From: Fibrobacterota bacterium | Lineage (GTDB): Bacteria; Fibrobacterota; Fibrobacteria; UBA11236 | Reading direction: 5' to 3' | Length of the DNA stretch: 64,000 bases | Assembly: GCA_028287465.1 (NCBI GenBank) | Contig: JAQBPO010000039.1 | Location: forward strand, 47,755 to 111,754 | Part shown: piece by piece, positions 1 to 8,301 of the stretch | Layout of the letters: each line of letters begins with the position of its first letter | Numbering within the stretch: the stretch's first letter is position 1 | Position numbers and translations under genes: made by a program | The notes under the pieces: model-generated | The model's input: the letters and a program-made list of their open reading frames with translations, nothing else | Told to the model about the DNA's origin: nothing | The model's database searches: none

Positions 1-57
1 GGCCCGGCGGGGACGAATCCCGGCGCGCGGCGATCTGCCCGGACGGGCGGCGGAAGC

Positions 58-1845
58 TCAGCCGACCAGGTGGTGCTGGCGTTCCTTCAGGCGGACGCGG
101 GGCATCTGACGCCGCAACATCCTGGAAACCACGTACTCTTCCGAAAAGACCTCCGGCCGATTGCCGCGCCCATGATCCAGGACGTACTGGTTGCGCTCAT
201 GGTTCGAAACGAGGCAAAGCTGGGGATAGGCGGCGAGCTTGGTGAAATGCGACGCCATGGCCTTGGCGCTGACCAGCAAGGTAACGGTCTCGGGAGGATA
301 TTCCGCCTCGTCGAGTTCGTCCACGCTGGACACGATGGCCGGAGTGACGCGAAGGTTCCGGAAAACGCGGATGAGGTCGGCCAGGTTGTCCAAGCCGTCC
401 TTCACCACTACGATGGGATGCTTGCGCTCCGACACCTCCGCCATCTTTTCCGCGTAGATGGGGAAGGTCATGATCAGCTTCAGGCCGTGCTCGCCCCTTT
501 TGGCCAGGTTCTTCGAATAGGCGCTGATGCGCCCCCCATGGCTCTCCACGATGGTGCGCGTGATGGACATCCCCAGGCCGGTGCCCCCCTGCAGCTTCTT
601 GGTCGTATAGAACGCCTTGAAAAGGTTCTCCAGCTGGCTTTCATCGCAGCCGACGCCGTTATCCTCGATGCCGACCAATAACAGGGTGTCGGTGGCGGTG
701 AGCTTGATCTTCACATCGACCGGATCTCCGTTGCCCGCCTCGATGCTGTTGTTGAAGATATTCACGAACACCTGTTCCAGTTTGCCCCAATCGCCGAACA
801 TGAACCGGTCCCGCTCGAGGCCGGTCATGGTGAACGAAGCCCGCATGTCCGGGAAGTGCTTCTCGATGGAACCCTTTATGATTTCGGGAAGGTTCACGGG
901 ATGCTTTTCCCGGATGACCTCGGTCCGGGACAGCTTCAGGATATCGTCGCTGAAATCCGTGAGCCTTTCCACCGAGGACACGATGTTCTTCACGATATCC
1001 TTGCCCTTCGCGGATAGGGACTCCATCTCCTGGAGGATTTGCGCGTTCCCGGAGATCATGAACATGTAGTTCTTGATCTCATGGTTGATGATGGCGGTCG
1101 ATTCGCCCAATTGTTTCAGGGCCGTCACCTGCTCCAGATCCCGGTAGGCCGATTCCAGCTTGTCGAAGGTGGTCTGCCGATCGAGGAGGATCATCAGGAA
1201 GCGTTCCGCGAAGATCAGGGACGCCATGATGCCGAATGCGAGCACGCCCAGCACCGTAAAGCTCGTCAAGACCTGCTTTACCACGCCCATCAGGATGCCG
1301 ATGTCCAACAGACCTCCCACGATGAGCACGGCGAATCCGGCAAGGTGGAACCGAAGGATGCGCTTTTCCGGGGCCGCGCACTTGTTGATACGCTTGAGGA
1401 TCACGTAATGCGCGGTCACCACGTAGAAAACGACATAGGGCAGGAAGACGAGGTTATAGCCCAAGGTGGTGTGGACCTGGCCGCCGCGCGCGATGATCAT
1501 CAGGCCGCCCAGGAACGCCGCCGCCATCAGGGAGCTTACCATGATCAAGGTGGGTATGAGCCTGAGGATGGGCGAATTGGTCAGGATGCAGAGGTACCAG
1601 AGGGAAAAGGGGATGAAGATGCAGGCGATCCCATGATAGGCCCGTTGCCAGAAAAGGGTGCCGGAAAGGGTGGCGGCATTGGGGATCAGCCAGATATCGA
1701 TTGCGGTCATGGCGCACAGCAGGATCAGGGATACGCCAAAGAATCGGAAACTCCGGTCGAACCGGGTGCGGATATCAAGCAGTATGAAAAGGAGACCAAC
1801 GGCAAACAGAAAGGAGCAGATGACTTGGAGGATGATATTCGCCAT
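58..1845 (-). CDS. Membrane sensor histidine kinase with degenerate C-terminal receiver
   Basis: A 595-aa histidine kinase. Residues 1-220 hold about seven hydrophobic segments (7TM-type sensor region, as in PrsK-like kinases). The H-box is LGESTAIINHEIKN with His255, the N-box is FVNIFNNSIEA (residues 360-370), and the G boxes are DNGVG (395-399) and GGTGLGMS (420-427), so the kinase core looks active. Residues 475-580 resemble a receiver fold (HPIVVVKDG...) but the strand that should carry the phosphoryl-accepting Asp reads TLLVSAKAM, so it is probably a pseudo-receiver. The start has an AAAGG Shine-Dalgarno. No partner regulator is adjacent; the NarL-type regulator at 3350 is a possible partner by proximity only. 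Its signal is unknown. Confidence 0.88.
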   Translation of the reverse strand: MANIILQVICSFLFAVGLLFILLDIRTRFDRSFRFFGVSLILLCAMTAIDIWLIPNAATLSGTLFWQRAYHGIACIFIPFSLWYLCILTNSPILRLIPTLIMVSSLMAAAFLGGLMIIARGGQVHTTLGYNLVFLPYVVFYVVTAHYVILKRINKCAAPEKRILRFHLAGFAVLIVGGLLDIGILMGVVKQVLTSFTVLGVLAFGIMASLIFAERFLMILLDRQTTFDKLESAYRDLEQVTALKQLGESTAIINHEIKNYMFMISGNAQILQEMESLSAKGKDIVKNIVSSVERLTDFSDDILKLSRTEVIREKHPVNLPEIIKGSIEKHFPDMRASFTMTGLERDRFMFGDWGKLEQVFVNIFNNSIEAGNGDPVDVKIKLTATDTLLLVGIEDNGVGCDESQLENLFKAFYTTKKLQGGTGLGMSITRTIVESHGGRISAYSKNLAKRGEHGLKLIMTFPIYAEKMAEVSERKHPIVVVKDGLDNLADLIRVFRNLRVTPAIVSSVDELDEAEYPPETVTLLVSAKAMASHFTKLAAYPQLCLVSNHERNQYVLDHGRGNRPEVFSEEYVVSRMLRRQMPRVRLKERQHHLVG

Positions 1846-1893
1846 GTGACCTTTTATCCGAAGCGGGATAATAGCCTGTTGATAACTTTGCGA

Positions 1894-1923
1894 ATACTAC
1901 TATCCAGGCTGTTGATATGTCAA
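1894..1923 (-). promoter_or_regulatory. Sigma-70-like promoter of the histidine kinase gene
   Basis: On the minus strand TTGACA (1923-1918) and TAGTAT (1899-1894) are separated by 18 nt, about 50 nt upstream of the kinase start at 1845. Two tandem TTGACAAG copies lie just outside it (about 1933-1952) and could be a regulator site. Inferred from sequence only. Confidence 0.5.
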
Positions 1924-1964
1924 GGAACATCATGTTGACAAGCATTGACAAGTATCCACAAGAA

Positions 1965-2441
1965 TCAAATAGCCCCAGCATCTGCAACTAGTGGAGAGGA
2001 TACCGGGGAATACTCCATGAGTACTTTCAAACGCTCGAAGCTTCGCCGCATTTGAGATCGGAAGTTCCAGGCGGAAAGGGTTTTCATATAGGAAAACACC
2101 CCGCCCGGTTCGATATCGGCTCGATAGATCAAACGCATCCCTTCCCCTTCGGAAGCCAACAGGAATTCCTCCCGGTACGAGGTCTTTCCGACCCGCCCCT
2201 GGTTGGAGATCCTGCGATTGGCATCGACCGCGACGATTTCGGAAAGATCAATGAGATTGTTCCAGAAGAGGAAGCTGTGGATCGTTTTGAATCGCGTGCC
2301 CGCCCGCCAGGGACCGGGGTCGATCTGTTCCACGCTCACGATGCCTTCCTGCCATTTCTTGAAGTTGCTGAGTTCGGTCAGGAAGGAAAAAACATCCTCG
2401 GCTGAACGCCGGATCCCCACCTCAAGCCTTACTTCGATCAT
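1965..2441 (-). CDS. SRPBCC-family (polyketide cyclase/START-like) protein
   Basis: A 158-aa protein beginning MIEVRLEVGI. It has the SRPBCC layout: an N-terminal strand, then AEDVFSFLTELSNFKKWQEG typical of this fold, a central beta region and a C-terminal helix (SQMRRSFERLKVLME). These proteins bind hydrophobic ligands; the ligand here is unknown. The start is an ATG preceded by AAGGAGCG and overlaps the stop of the upstream cupin/JmjC gene by 4 nt (ATGA), so the two are translationally coupled. The same frame stays open upstream through the neighbouring gene, but that extension reads as a shadow. Confidence 0.8.
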   Translation of the reverse strand: MIEVRLEVGIRRSAEDVFSFLTELSNFKKWQEGIVSVEQIDPGPWRAGTRFKTIHSFLFWNNLIDLSEIVAVDANRRISNQGRVGKTSYREEFLLASEGEGMRLIYRADIEPGGVFSYMKTLSAWNFRSQMRRSFERLKVLMEYSPVSSPLVADAGAI

Positions 2442-3283
2442 CGCTCCGCTCCTTTTTGCATATGACACGCGCAGTTCCCTTTCCGATACAAGCCCATCCC
2501 ATGCAAACCGTGCAGGAAGGCGCCCGGAAGACCGCGGGTCAAAGTGTCCTTGATCCCGAATCCGAAGCAACTCACTGAAATGGACGTTTCCAGGCCCAAG
2601 ACCTGGTGCCACCAGCCGGCCGGCGTGAAAAGCATCTGCCCGGCCTCCACCACCGTCTTGACGCCTCGCGCCTTCCCGAAAAGCGGAAACCGTACCGGGT
2701 CGGGACGCCGGGAATCCACCTCGCTCAAAACGGATCCGATATCGTATTTCCGGCCCGGGTAGAGGTACCGGGATTGCCCGGGAGGGTAGAAGGTGAATTC
2801 CTTCGATCCGTGGAATTGGGCGAACAGGTTCGGCGCGATATCGTAATGCAGGCCCGTGAAGGATCCCGACGGCCCGATCCAGCCGATCGGAATGCGGATG
2901 CGGCCCTTCCAGTAGGAGAAGTCCACGTCCTTCCTCAGCTCCGGGAAATACTTGAAGAGGTCGAAATAAGCCAGGTACGGCGCGGGTTCCCCGGGCGAAA
3001 CCGTGCGCCCGCGGATATGGCGCAGGTAAGGCCCGAGTTCCCATTCCGAAAACCGCGGGGTATCCTGCAGGACATTGCCGTACTCGATCCGGACCCGCTT
3101 GCCTTCGCCTTCGCGTTCGAAGAATTCCGGCGTCCATTTCCCCATCGCCGGCCAGTCGTCCAGAAGCCCGGTAAGGAGGACCGGTTCGTCCGCCCCGACG
3201 CAGTCCCGGAGGAACTCCCGCCGACCGGGCCGATGGATACGCCGGATTTCCTCCACGAGATGCCCCCAAGCCAATCGACCCAA
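2438..3283 (-). CDS. Cupin-like/JmjC-type Fe(II), 2-oxoglutarate oxygenase
   Basis: A 281-aa protein of the cupin_8/JmjC-like family (FIH-like hydroxylases). The metal triad is visible: GLHYDIAPN gives His146 and Asp148, and TPAGWWHQV gives His226. The N-terminal part (EPVLLTGLLDDWPAMGKW) is the usual entry to this fold. It likely hydroxylates a protein side chain or small molecule; the substrate is unknown. The start is uncertain: TTG at 3283 or GTG at 3256, the latter preceded by a G-rich stretch. It forms an operon with the SRPBCC gene and diverges from the response regulator at 3350; CCAGGACCTGG (3294-3304) in the divergent spacer is palindromic and could be an operator. Confidence 0.8.
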   Translation of the reverse strand: MGRLAWGHLVEEIRRIHRPGRREFLRDCVGADEPVLLTGLLDDWPAMGKWTPEFFEREGEGKRVRIEYGNVLQDTPRFSEWELGPYLRHIRGRTVSPGEPAPYLAYFDLFKYFPELRKDVDFSYWKGRIRIPIGWIGPSGSFTGLHYDIAPNLFAQFHGSKEFTFYPPGQSRYLYPGRKYDIGSVLSEVDSRRPDPVRFPLFGKARGVKTVVEAGQMLFTPAGWWHQVLGLETSISVSCFGFGIKDTLTRGLPGAFLHGLHGMGLYRKGNCACHMQKGAER

Positions 3284-3349
3284 AAAGTAATTCCAGGACC
3301 TGGGATCGTCCCTAATGTGGAGGGGAATGATTTTTTACCTTACCTTGAC

Positions 3350-4000
3350 ATGACCTATTCCGCCCCATTGTCCATAGTTATCGTGGAGGACAACCTCGAC
3401 CTAGCCCAGACCGTCCAGGCCTTCCTCTCCTTGGAGCCGGGCCTTAGCGTCCAGGGGGTGGCCCATGAAGTCCGGGGGTTCCAGGACCTTGTCCGCCAGC
3501 ATCTGCCGGATTTGGCCCTGATTGATATCGGTCTGGACACCCCCAGGTCCGGCTTGGACCTGCTCGTCTGGCTGCGGAAGGAATTCCCCATCGTCAAGCC
3601 GGTCATCATGACGGTGAACCAAGGCGATGTGCTGGAAGCCTATAACCTGGGGGCGCGGGGATACGTGCTTAAAACCGGCCTGGAAATCCTGGCGCCCACC
3701 CTGCTGGAAGTCAGCCGCGGAAAGCTCATCATTCCCCCGGAAGTAGGGGAGCTTTTCCTCACCCAGGTCGCCGCTTCCGACGCGCTTTGGAAGAAATCCG
3801 TGGAATTGGAACGGTTTTCCGAGCGGGAGAAGGAGATTTTGCGGCACTTGCGCGCCGGATTAAGGCGTGAGGATATCGGAGACCGGTTGGGAATCTCCTT
3901 TTTCACGGTCCGCCGGCATATCCAGAATATGCTCGAAAAAACAGGAGAACCGTCCCTGCGATCCATCCTGGACAAGTTCGGAGAGGTACTGGGCGCCTAG
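3350..4000 (+). CDS. NarL/LuxR-type response regulator
   Basis: A 216-aa two-domain response regulator. The receiver has the acidic pair in IVIVEDN, the phosphorylation site in LALIDIGLD and the conserved Lys in GYVLKTG. The output domain is a LuxR-type helix-turn-helix (LERFSEREKEILRHL, then RREDIGDRLGISFFTVRRHI) near residues 145-205. The ATG at 3350 begins MTYSAPLSIVIVED; an in-frame GTG at 3317 is an alternative. A much longer open frame upstream is a shadow of the divergent cupin gene. No cognate kinase is adjacent, so it is an orphan or may pair with the kinase at 58-1845. Confidence 0.88.
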   Translation: MTYSAPLSIVIVEDNLDLAQTVQAFLSLEPGLSVQGVAHEVRGFQDLVRQHLPDLALIDIGLDTPRSGLDLLVWLRKEFPIVKPVIMTVNQGDVLEAYNLGARGYVLKTGLEILAPTLLEVSRGKLIIPPEVGELFLTQVAASDALWKKSVELERFSEREKEILRHLRAGLRREDIGDRLGISFFTVRRHIQNMLEKTGEPSLRSILDKFGEVLGA

Positions 4001-4255
4001 CATTCCCTTTCGCGGGTAATTGGCCCCTCTTCGGAAATACTTTGGCCGTCCTTGAGGGACCCAAAGGGAATCTCTTCGCTTTTCCCTCTCCTGATTGAAA
4101 CCTAACGCGGAAAACCGCCGGGGTAAACACCATTCGGCGTGGTGCTTGCCTGGATATTTGGATTTCAGGCCGATTTCAATTAATGTATTGGGTCGCCGGA
4201 GCCCCGTGCGCCGGAACCCGGGGATTTCAGAATCAACCCATCGAGGGAATTCCAA

Positions 4256-4564
4256 ATGGTCGTGAACGTCGTGACCGTCCATGTGAAGCCGGACCATATC
4301 GCTGAATTCCTGACCGCCACCGTGGACAACCATAAGGGTTCCCGTACCGAACCCGGCAACAGGCGCTTCGATGTTTTGCAGGCCGCGGACGACCCGGGCC
4401 GTTTCCTCCTCTATGAGGCCTTCGATTCCCAGGAAGCCGTGGAAGCCCACCGCAAGACCGATCATTACCTGGCCTGGCGCGCCAAGGTCGAACCCTGGAT
4501 GGCCAGGCCCCGGGTAGGCCTCTCCCACGTACCCATCGTGCCCGCGGATCCGGCCGCATGGTGA
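4256..4564 (+). CDS. Antibiotic-biosynthesis-monooxygenase (ABM/LsrG-like) protein
   Basis: A 102-aa single-domain dimeric alpha-beta barrel protein. The segment GNRRFDVLQAADDPGRFLLY followed by EAFDSQEAVEAH and TDHYLAW closely follows the LsrG/YgiN pattern. Known members are quinol monooxygenases or, for LsrG, an enzyme acting on phosphorylated autoinducer-2. No other lsr genes are present, so the AI-2 role is not supported. It has a GAGGGAA ribosome-binding site and its stop overlaps the start of the alcohol dehydrogenase by 7 nt. The two enzymes probably act in one detoxification or catabolic step. Confidence 0.8.
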   Translation: MVVNVVTVHVKPDHIAEFLTATVDNHKGSRTEPGNRRFDVLQAADDPGRFLLYEAFDSQEAVEAHRKTDHYLAWRAKVEPWMARPRVGLSHVPIVPADPAAW

Positions 4565-5757
4565 ATACCGGCTTCACCTTCTCCCGGATCCCTCCGGTCC
4601 ATTTCGGTGCGGGCAAGCTCGCCGTATTGCCCAAGGTGGCATCCTCCTTCGGCACCGAGGCCCTGCTGATCACCGGCGCCACCTCGCTCAAGGCCGCGGG
4701 CCGCATGGCCCACGTCGAGGAGGGATTGCGGCAGGCCGGCATCCGCTTCCATTCCCTGGTCATCGACGCGGAACCTTCCACGGACTTCATCGATGGGACC
4801 TGCGCCCGGCTCAGGGACCGCGGCTTCCAAGTGGTCATCGGCATCGGCGGCGGCAGCGTCATCGACGGGGCCAAGGCCATCAGCGCCATGCTCCCCCATT
4901 CCAACTCCGTGCTAGATCACCTGGAGGACGTAGGCCGCAACGTGGCCCACAGCGGCGTGAAGATCCCTTACATAGCCGTGCCCACCACCTCCGGCACCGG
5001 CGGCGAAATGACCAAGAACGCGGTCATGAGCATGGTGGGCCCCGAAGGCTACAAGAAATCCCTGCGCCACGACAATCTGATCCCGGACGCCGTGATCGTG
5101 GACCCGGAGCTCATGGTATCCTGCCCGCCGCATATCACCGCGGCCTGCGGCATGGACGCGTTCACGCAGTTGCTGGAACCGTACCTCTCCCCCATCGCCT
5201 CCCCCCTGACCGATGCCCTCGCGTTCAGCGGTCTGGAACGGATCCGCGACAACCTGGTTCCGGCCTGTACGGATCGCGGAGGCGATCTGGAAGTCCGCGC
5301 GGGCATGGCCTACGCCTCCATGCTCTCCGGGGTCGCGCTCGCCAATGCGGGCCTTGGCATCGTGCATGGGTTGGCTTCCCCCATCGGCGGCTTCTTCCCC
5401 ATCCCCCACGGGGTGGTCTGCGGAACCCTCGTGGCCTCGGCGACGGAAAGCAATATCGCGGCCTTGCGGAAGCGGGGCGGCGATATCCAGGCGGGGGGGA
5501 ATCCCGGGGCGCTCGCCAAGTACGCCAAGGTCGGCATCCTGTTCGGCGGCGCGGCGGGAAAAGGCGAGGCCTGGAATTGCGATTACCTGGTCGAGACCTT
5601 GCGCGCCTGGACCGCCATCCTCGAGCTGCCGCGCCTGGGCGCCTACGGCATCCGGGCTTCGGATCTGGATCGCATCGTCGAGGGGGCCAGCAACCGCCAT
5701 AATCCGGTCAAGCTGGATCGCCGGGAGCTCGGCGAACTCCTATCAAGGCGCCTGTGA
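4558..5757 (+). CDS. Iron-containing (group III) alcohol dehydrogenase
   Basis: A 399-aa member of the Fe-ADH/dehydroquinate-synthase-like fold. GIGGGSVIDGAKA is the NAD(P)-binding GGGS motif and VPTTSGTGGE the conserved second loop. Expected metal ligands are Asp200 (CGMDAFTQLLEPY), His270 (GIVHGLASP) and His284 (PIPHGVV); the position normally occupied by the second ligand His is Gln204, a variation known in some subfamilies. It would reduce an aldehyde or oxidise an alcohol; the substrate is unknown. It lies between and overlaps the monooxygenase (7 nt) and the pseudouridine synthase gene (4 nt), so all three are one operon. Confidence 0.87.
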   Translation: MVNTGFTFSRIPPVHFGAGKLAVLPKVASSFGTEALLITGATSLKAAGRMAHVEEGLRQAGIRFHSLVIDAEPSTDFIDGTCARLRDRGFQVVIGIGGGSVIDGAKAISAMLPHSNSVLDHLEDVGRNVAHSGVKIPYIAVPTTSGTGGEMTKNAVMSMVGPEGYKKSLRHDNLIPDAVIVDPELMVSCPPHITAACGMDAFTQLLEPYLSPIASPLTDALAFSGLERIRDNLVPACTDRGGDLEVRAGMAYASMLSGVALANAGLGIVHGLASPIGGFFPIPHGVVCGTLVASATESNIAALRKRGGDIQAGGNPGALAKYAKVGILFGGAAGKGEAWNCDYLVETLRAWTAILELPRLGAYGIRASDLDRIVEGASNRHNPVKLDRRELGELLSRRL

Positions 5758-6446
5758 AAAAACGTCCCCATACCGGTTCCAACGCCAAACGCCCGCCGCC
5801 GAAGCCGCACTTCGCCAAGCCCAGGCCGAAGAAACCGCCGGAACGCCCGCCCGCTCCGGTCCGGCTCCGCTATCTCCTGTTCCATAAGCCCTACGAGGTG
5901 CTCTGCCAGTTCACGCCCGAAGGCGGCAAGGCCTGCCTGAAGGACTTCGTGAACGTTCCCGGCATCTATCCCTGCGGCCGCCTGGATTGGGACAGCGAAG
6001 GCCTGGTTCTCCTGACGAACGACGGCCCCCTCATCGAGAGCCTGCTGGCTCCCCGATCCAAGCTGGCCAAGGTCTATTGGGCCCAGGTGGAGGGCGTGCC
6101 CGACGAAAAGGCCCTGGCGGCCCTCCGCAATGGCGTGGTCATCGAAGGCAAGGCCACCCTGCCCGCAAGGGTCGAACGTTTCCCGAAAGGCGACTCCTTG
6201 CCTCCCCGCAGCGTTCCCATCCGCTTCCGCAAGAACGCCCCCACCTCCTGGCTCAAGCTTTCCATCGTGGAGGGACGTAACCGGCAAGTGCGCAAGATGA
6301 CGGCGGCCGTGGGACACCCCACCTTGCGCCTCATCCGCCATTCCATCGGACCGTTCACCCTGGACGGCCTGGAACCGGGCAAGTGGCGCGAACTGGACGC
6401 CCACGAAGTGCGTCTCAAATTGTCTACCTTTCCCGCCCGTCCCTAA
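5754..6446 (+). CDS. RsuA/RluE-family pseudouridine synthase
   Basis: A 230-aa protein with a basic, proline-rich N-terminus (residues 1-38) and no visible S4 domain, followed by the catalytic domain. GRLDWDSEGLVLLTND carries the catalytic Asp of the GRLDxxxxGL motif, and EGRNRQVRKM with HPTLRLIR are the family's C-terminal signatures. The short form without S4 fits RluE, which modifies 23S rRNA, but the exact target cannot be read here. GTG start overlapping the previous stop (GTGA). Co-transcription with a dehydrogenase looks like a passive arrangement. Confidence 0.85.
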   Translation: MKKRPHTGSNAKRPPPKPHFAKPRPKKPPERPPAPVRLRYLLFHKPYEVLCQFTPEGGKACLKDFVNVPGIYPCGRLDWDSEGLVLLTNDGPLIESLLAPRSKLAKVYWAQVEGVPDEKALAALRNGVVIEGKATLPARVERFPKGDSLPPRSVPIRFRKNAPTSWLKLSIVEGRNRQVRKMTAAVGHPTLRLIRHSIGPFTLDGLEPGKWRELDAHEVRLKLSTFPARP

Positions 6447-6467
6447 CACTTTCGAGGAGGTTTCCCG

Positions 6468-7814
6468 ATGCGGATGTCCCTGTCCACTCTGACCTTGCTT
6501 TGCACCCTCCTCTCGGCCTCGGTCCATGGCGCGGCTCCCGCCACCGCTCCCGCGCTTGCCGCGGTTCCGGCACCCGCCTCCCCGCAAAAGGAAGTGATCG
6601 ATACGACCGATGCCGCCGCCGCGGCCCCTGCACCGTCTCCCGCCCACGCGCCCGCGCCCGCGGTCGCCGATCCCGCTTCCGACTCCATGGTCGCCGCCGC
6701 GGTCGCCGCCGCCGATTCCGCCGCCCGGACGCAACCGCCCCAGCCGGAACCGCTCGTCATCCGCAACGCCTATCTCGCGCGCTTGGACCTCTCAGGTACC
6801 GTCCAACTCAAGAGCCTATACCACGGCATTACGGAAGATCGCGACGCGGACAAGCGCCTCAGCCTCCAGTTGCGCCGGTTCAAGCTCGAACTGGAAGGCG
6901 GCTTCGATGCCCATTCCGGATTCCGGGGCGAGTTCCGCATGGAAGGCAACAACCGCAATTTCGGGGTCGACAATGCCTATCTCTTCTATACCTTGAATGA
7001 GTTCGTAGGCTTCAAGGGCGGCAAACTGAAACGGCCCTTCTCGCAGGAAGCCCTGCAATCCTCCAAGTCCCTGTTCACCATCGAACGCGGCGAGGTCTAC
7101 CATGACTTCCTCGCCAATACCACCGGCTACGCCTATTTCGACCTGGGCCTGGTGGCCTACGGCGGTTTCAACGAGGACGGGGCATCCCTCACCTATGAAC
7201 TCGGCGTGTTCAACGGCAAGCAGAACGACGATGCCGGCGGGAACTACGGCGGACAGCAGGACGAGAATCTCGACAAGGGATTCAAGGCCAAGGACGTCGT
7301 ATTCCGCTTGGCCGCCTCGCCCGGCAAGGCCCTCAAGCTGGAAGCCGCGGTCTCGACCAAGGCCGCCGAGGATGTCAGCGACCCGGGCGATTTCAGGTAT
7401 GCGGTCAATACGGCCTATGAAGTGGGCGCCGACCTTTCCCTTTTCAACCACCTCCGTCTTTTGAGCGAAGTGTCCTGGGGCGACAACCACAAAAGGCGGG
7501 ACGCCAATATCGTCAACGGCAACGTCGATTTCTTCGCCTTCTACGGAACGGGCGTGTGGCGCGAGGAATACACGCGCGGCCGCGCCAGCGAGCTGGTGCT
7601 CAAGCTGGAAGGCCTGGATCCGGATTTCGCCCCCGGAAAGGGCGAAGGGGCCCCGAACGATGGGCTGCTGCGCTATACCCTGGGCATGAACTACTTCTTC
7701 TCGCGCAGCGTCAGCGTACTCGCGAATTACGGGATCCTGCAGCCGGTCACCAAGGTGGCGGGCGAAGGGGATCTGGTCCAGGATATCGATCTTCTCTGGC
7801 GGATGAGCTTCTAA
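6468..7814 (+). CDS. OprP/OprO-like outer-membrane porin
   Basis: A 448-aa protein with an N-terminal signal peptide (MRMSLSTLTLLCTLLSASVHG) followed by a long Ala/Pro-rich linker (about residues 23-90). From about residue 95 it alternates amphipathic strands rich in aromatic residues (LKSLYHGITEDRDADKRLSL, GFRGEFRMEGNN, VGFKGGKLKRPF), the pattern of phosphate-selective porins O/P. It ends LLWRMSF with the C-terminal Phe expected for a barrel. Strong GAGGAGG ribosome-binding site. The solute is unknown. A second porin of the same family lies in the sulfate locus at 33952. Confidence 0.8.
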   Translation: MRMSLSTLTLLCTLLSASVHGAAPATAPALAAVPAPASPQKEVIDTTDAAAAAPAPSPAHAPAPAVADPASDSMVAAAVAAADSAARTQPPQPEPLVIRNAYLARLDLSGTVQLKSLYHGITEDRDADKRLSLQLRRFKLELEGGFDAHSGFRGEFRMEGNNRNFGVDNAYLFYTLNEFVGFKGGKLKRPFSQEALQSSKSLFTIERGEVYHDFLANTTGYAYFDLGLVAYGGFNEDGASLTYELGVFNGKQNDDAGGNYGGQQDENLDKGFKAKDVVFRLAASPGKALKLEAAVSTKAAEDVSDPGDFRYAVNTAYEVGADLSLFNHLRLLSEVSWGDNHKRRDANIVNGNVDFFAFYGTGVWREEYTRGRASELVLKLEGLDPDFAPGKGEGAPNDGLLRYTLGMNYFFSRSVSVLANYGILQPVTKVAGEGDLVQDIDLLWRMSF

Positions 7815-8301
7815 GTCCTTCCGTACTCCATGCTCCGGCGGGCGCCCGTGGGGGCGGGGGTCGGGGCTGGTGCAGGCTTGGTGATTGCTCTGGGGCTTCC
7901 GCGGACCCCCTCGCCGGGTTTTGGACACGGAATTGGAATCGTCCCCCCGTGGTTTGCCATGAGCCGTGTCCTCCTATACTGCGGGGCGCTTAACCCGCCG
8001 AGGGAATCCGCCCCAGCCTGATTCGCCCCGACCCCCGCCCCCACGGGCACCCTCCACATTATCGAGCAAGGGCAGGGCTCATCGGCCTTTCGTCGGGTGG
8101 ACTTCCGGGCGCTAAGAGTGGGGTCGAGGGGGTTTTTCCCTCCCAACAGGTTTGGTTTGTCGATGTGAGTTGCGGCCTGGTGGGGTTCCGCGCCTGGGAG
8201 AGCGCGGGGTTGGGCGTTGGGGTTTAGGAAGAATTTGGAGTGGGTTGTCCGGGTTTTGCGCCCGCGGGCAAAGGGTAGCTTGCAGGGTACCTGCGGAGCG
8301 A
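7815..8301. other. Gene-free segment of 487 bases
   Basis: Between the porin and the methyltransferase (convergent genes) I find no credible gene. Open frames here translate to low-complexity Gly/Ala/Pro stretches. The left part (7844-8048) is a long foldback repeat, listed separately. The right part (8053-8301) is G-rich on the plus strand with no clear feature. Confidence 0.5.
7844..8048. repeat. Long inverted repeat (foldback element) with nested arms
   Basis: A 24-nt perfect arm at 7844-7867 (starts GCCCGTGGGGGCGGG) has its exact reverse complement at 8025-8048, enclosing 157 nt. Inside are a second pair, GGACACGG (7923-7930) and CCGTGTCC (7964-7971), and weaker matches between, so the whole unit can fold into an extended imperfect stem. 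It codes for nothing recognisable. It could be a non-autonomous mobile element, a REP-like unit, a structured RNA or a transcription barrier between convergent genes. Confidence 0.75.

Noticed and set aside
2442..3269. Open frame upstream of and in phase with the SRPBCC gene
   Set aside because: It overlaps the cupin gene in another frame and reads as Arg/Gly/Pro-rich sequence; the 4-nt coupled ATG at 2441 with AAGGAGCG is the better start.
2606..3349. Long open frame joined upstream of the response regulator
   Set aside because: It runs antisense through the cupin/JmjC gene and gives no recognisable domain; the receiver domain begins at 3350.
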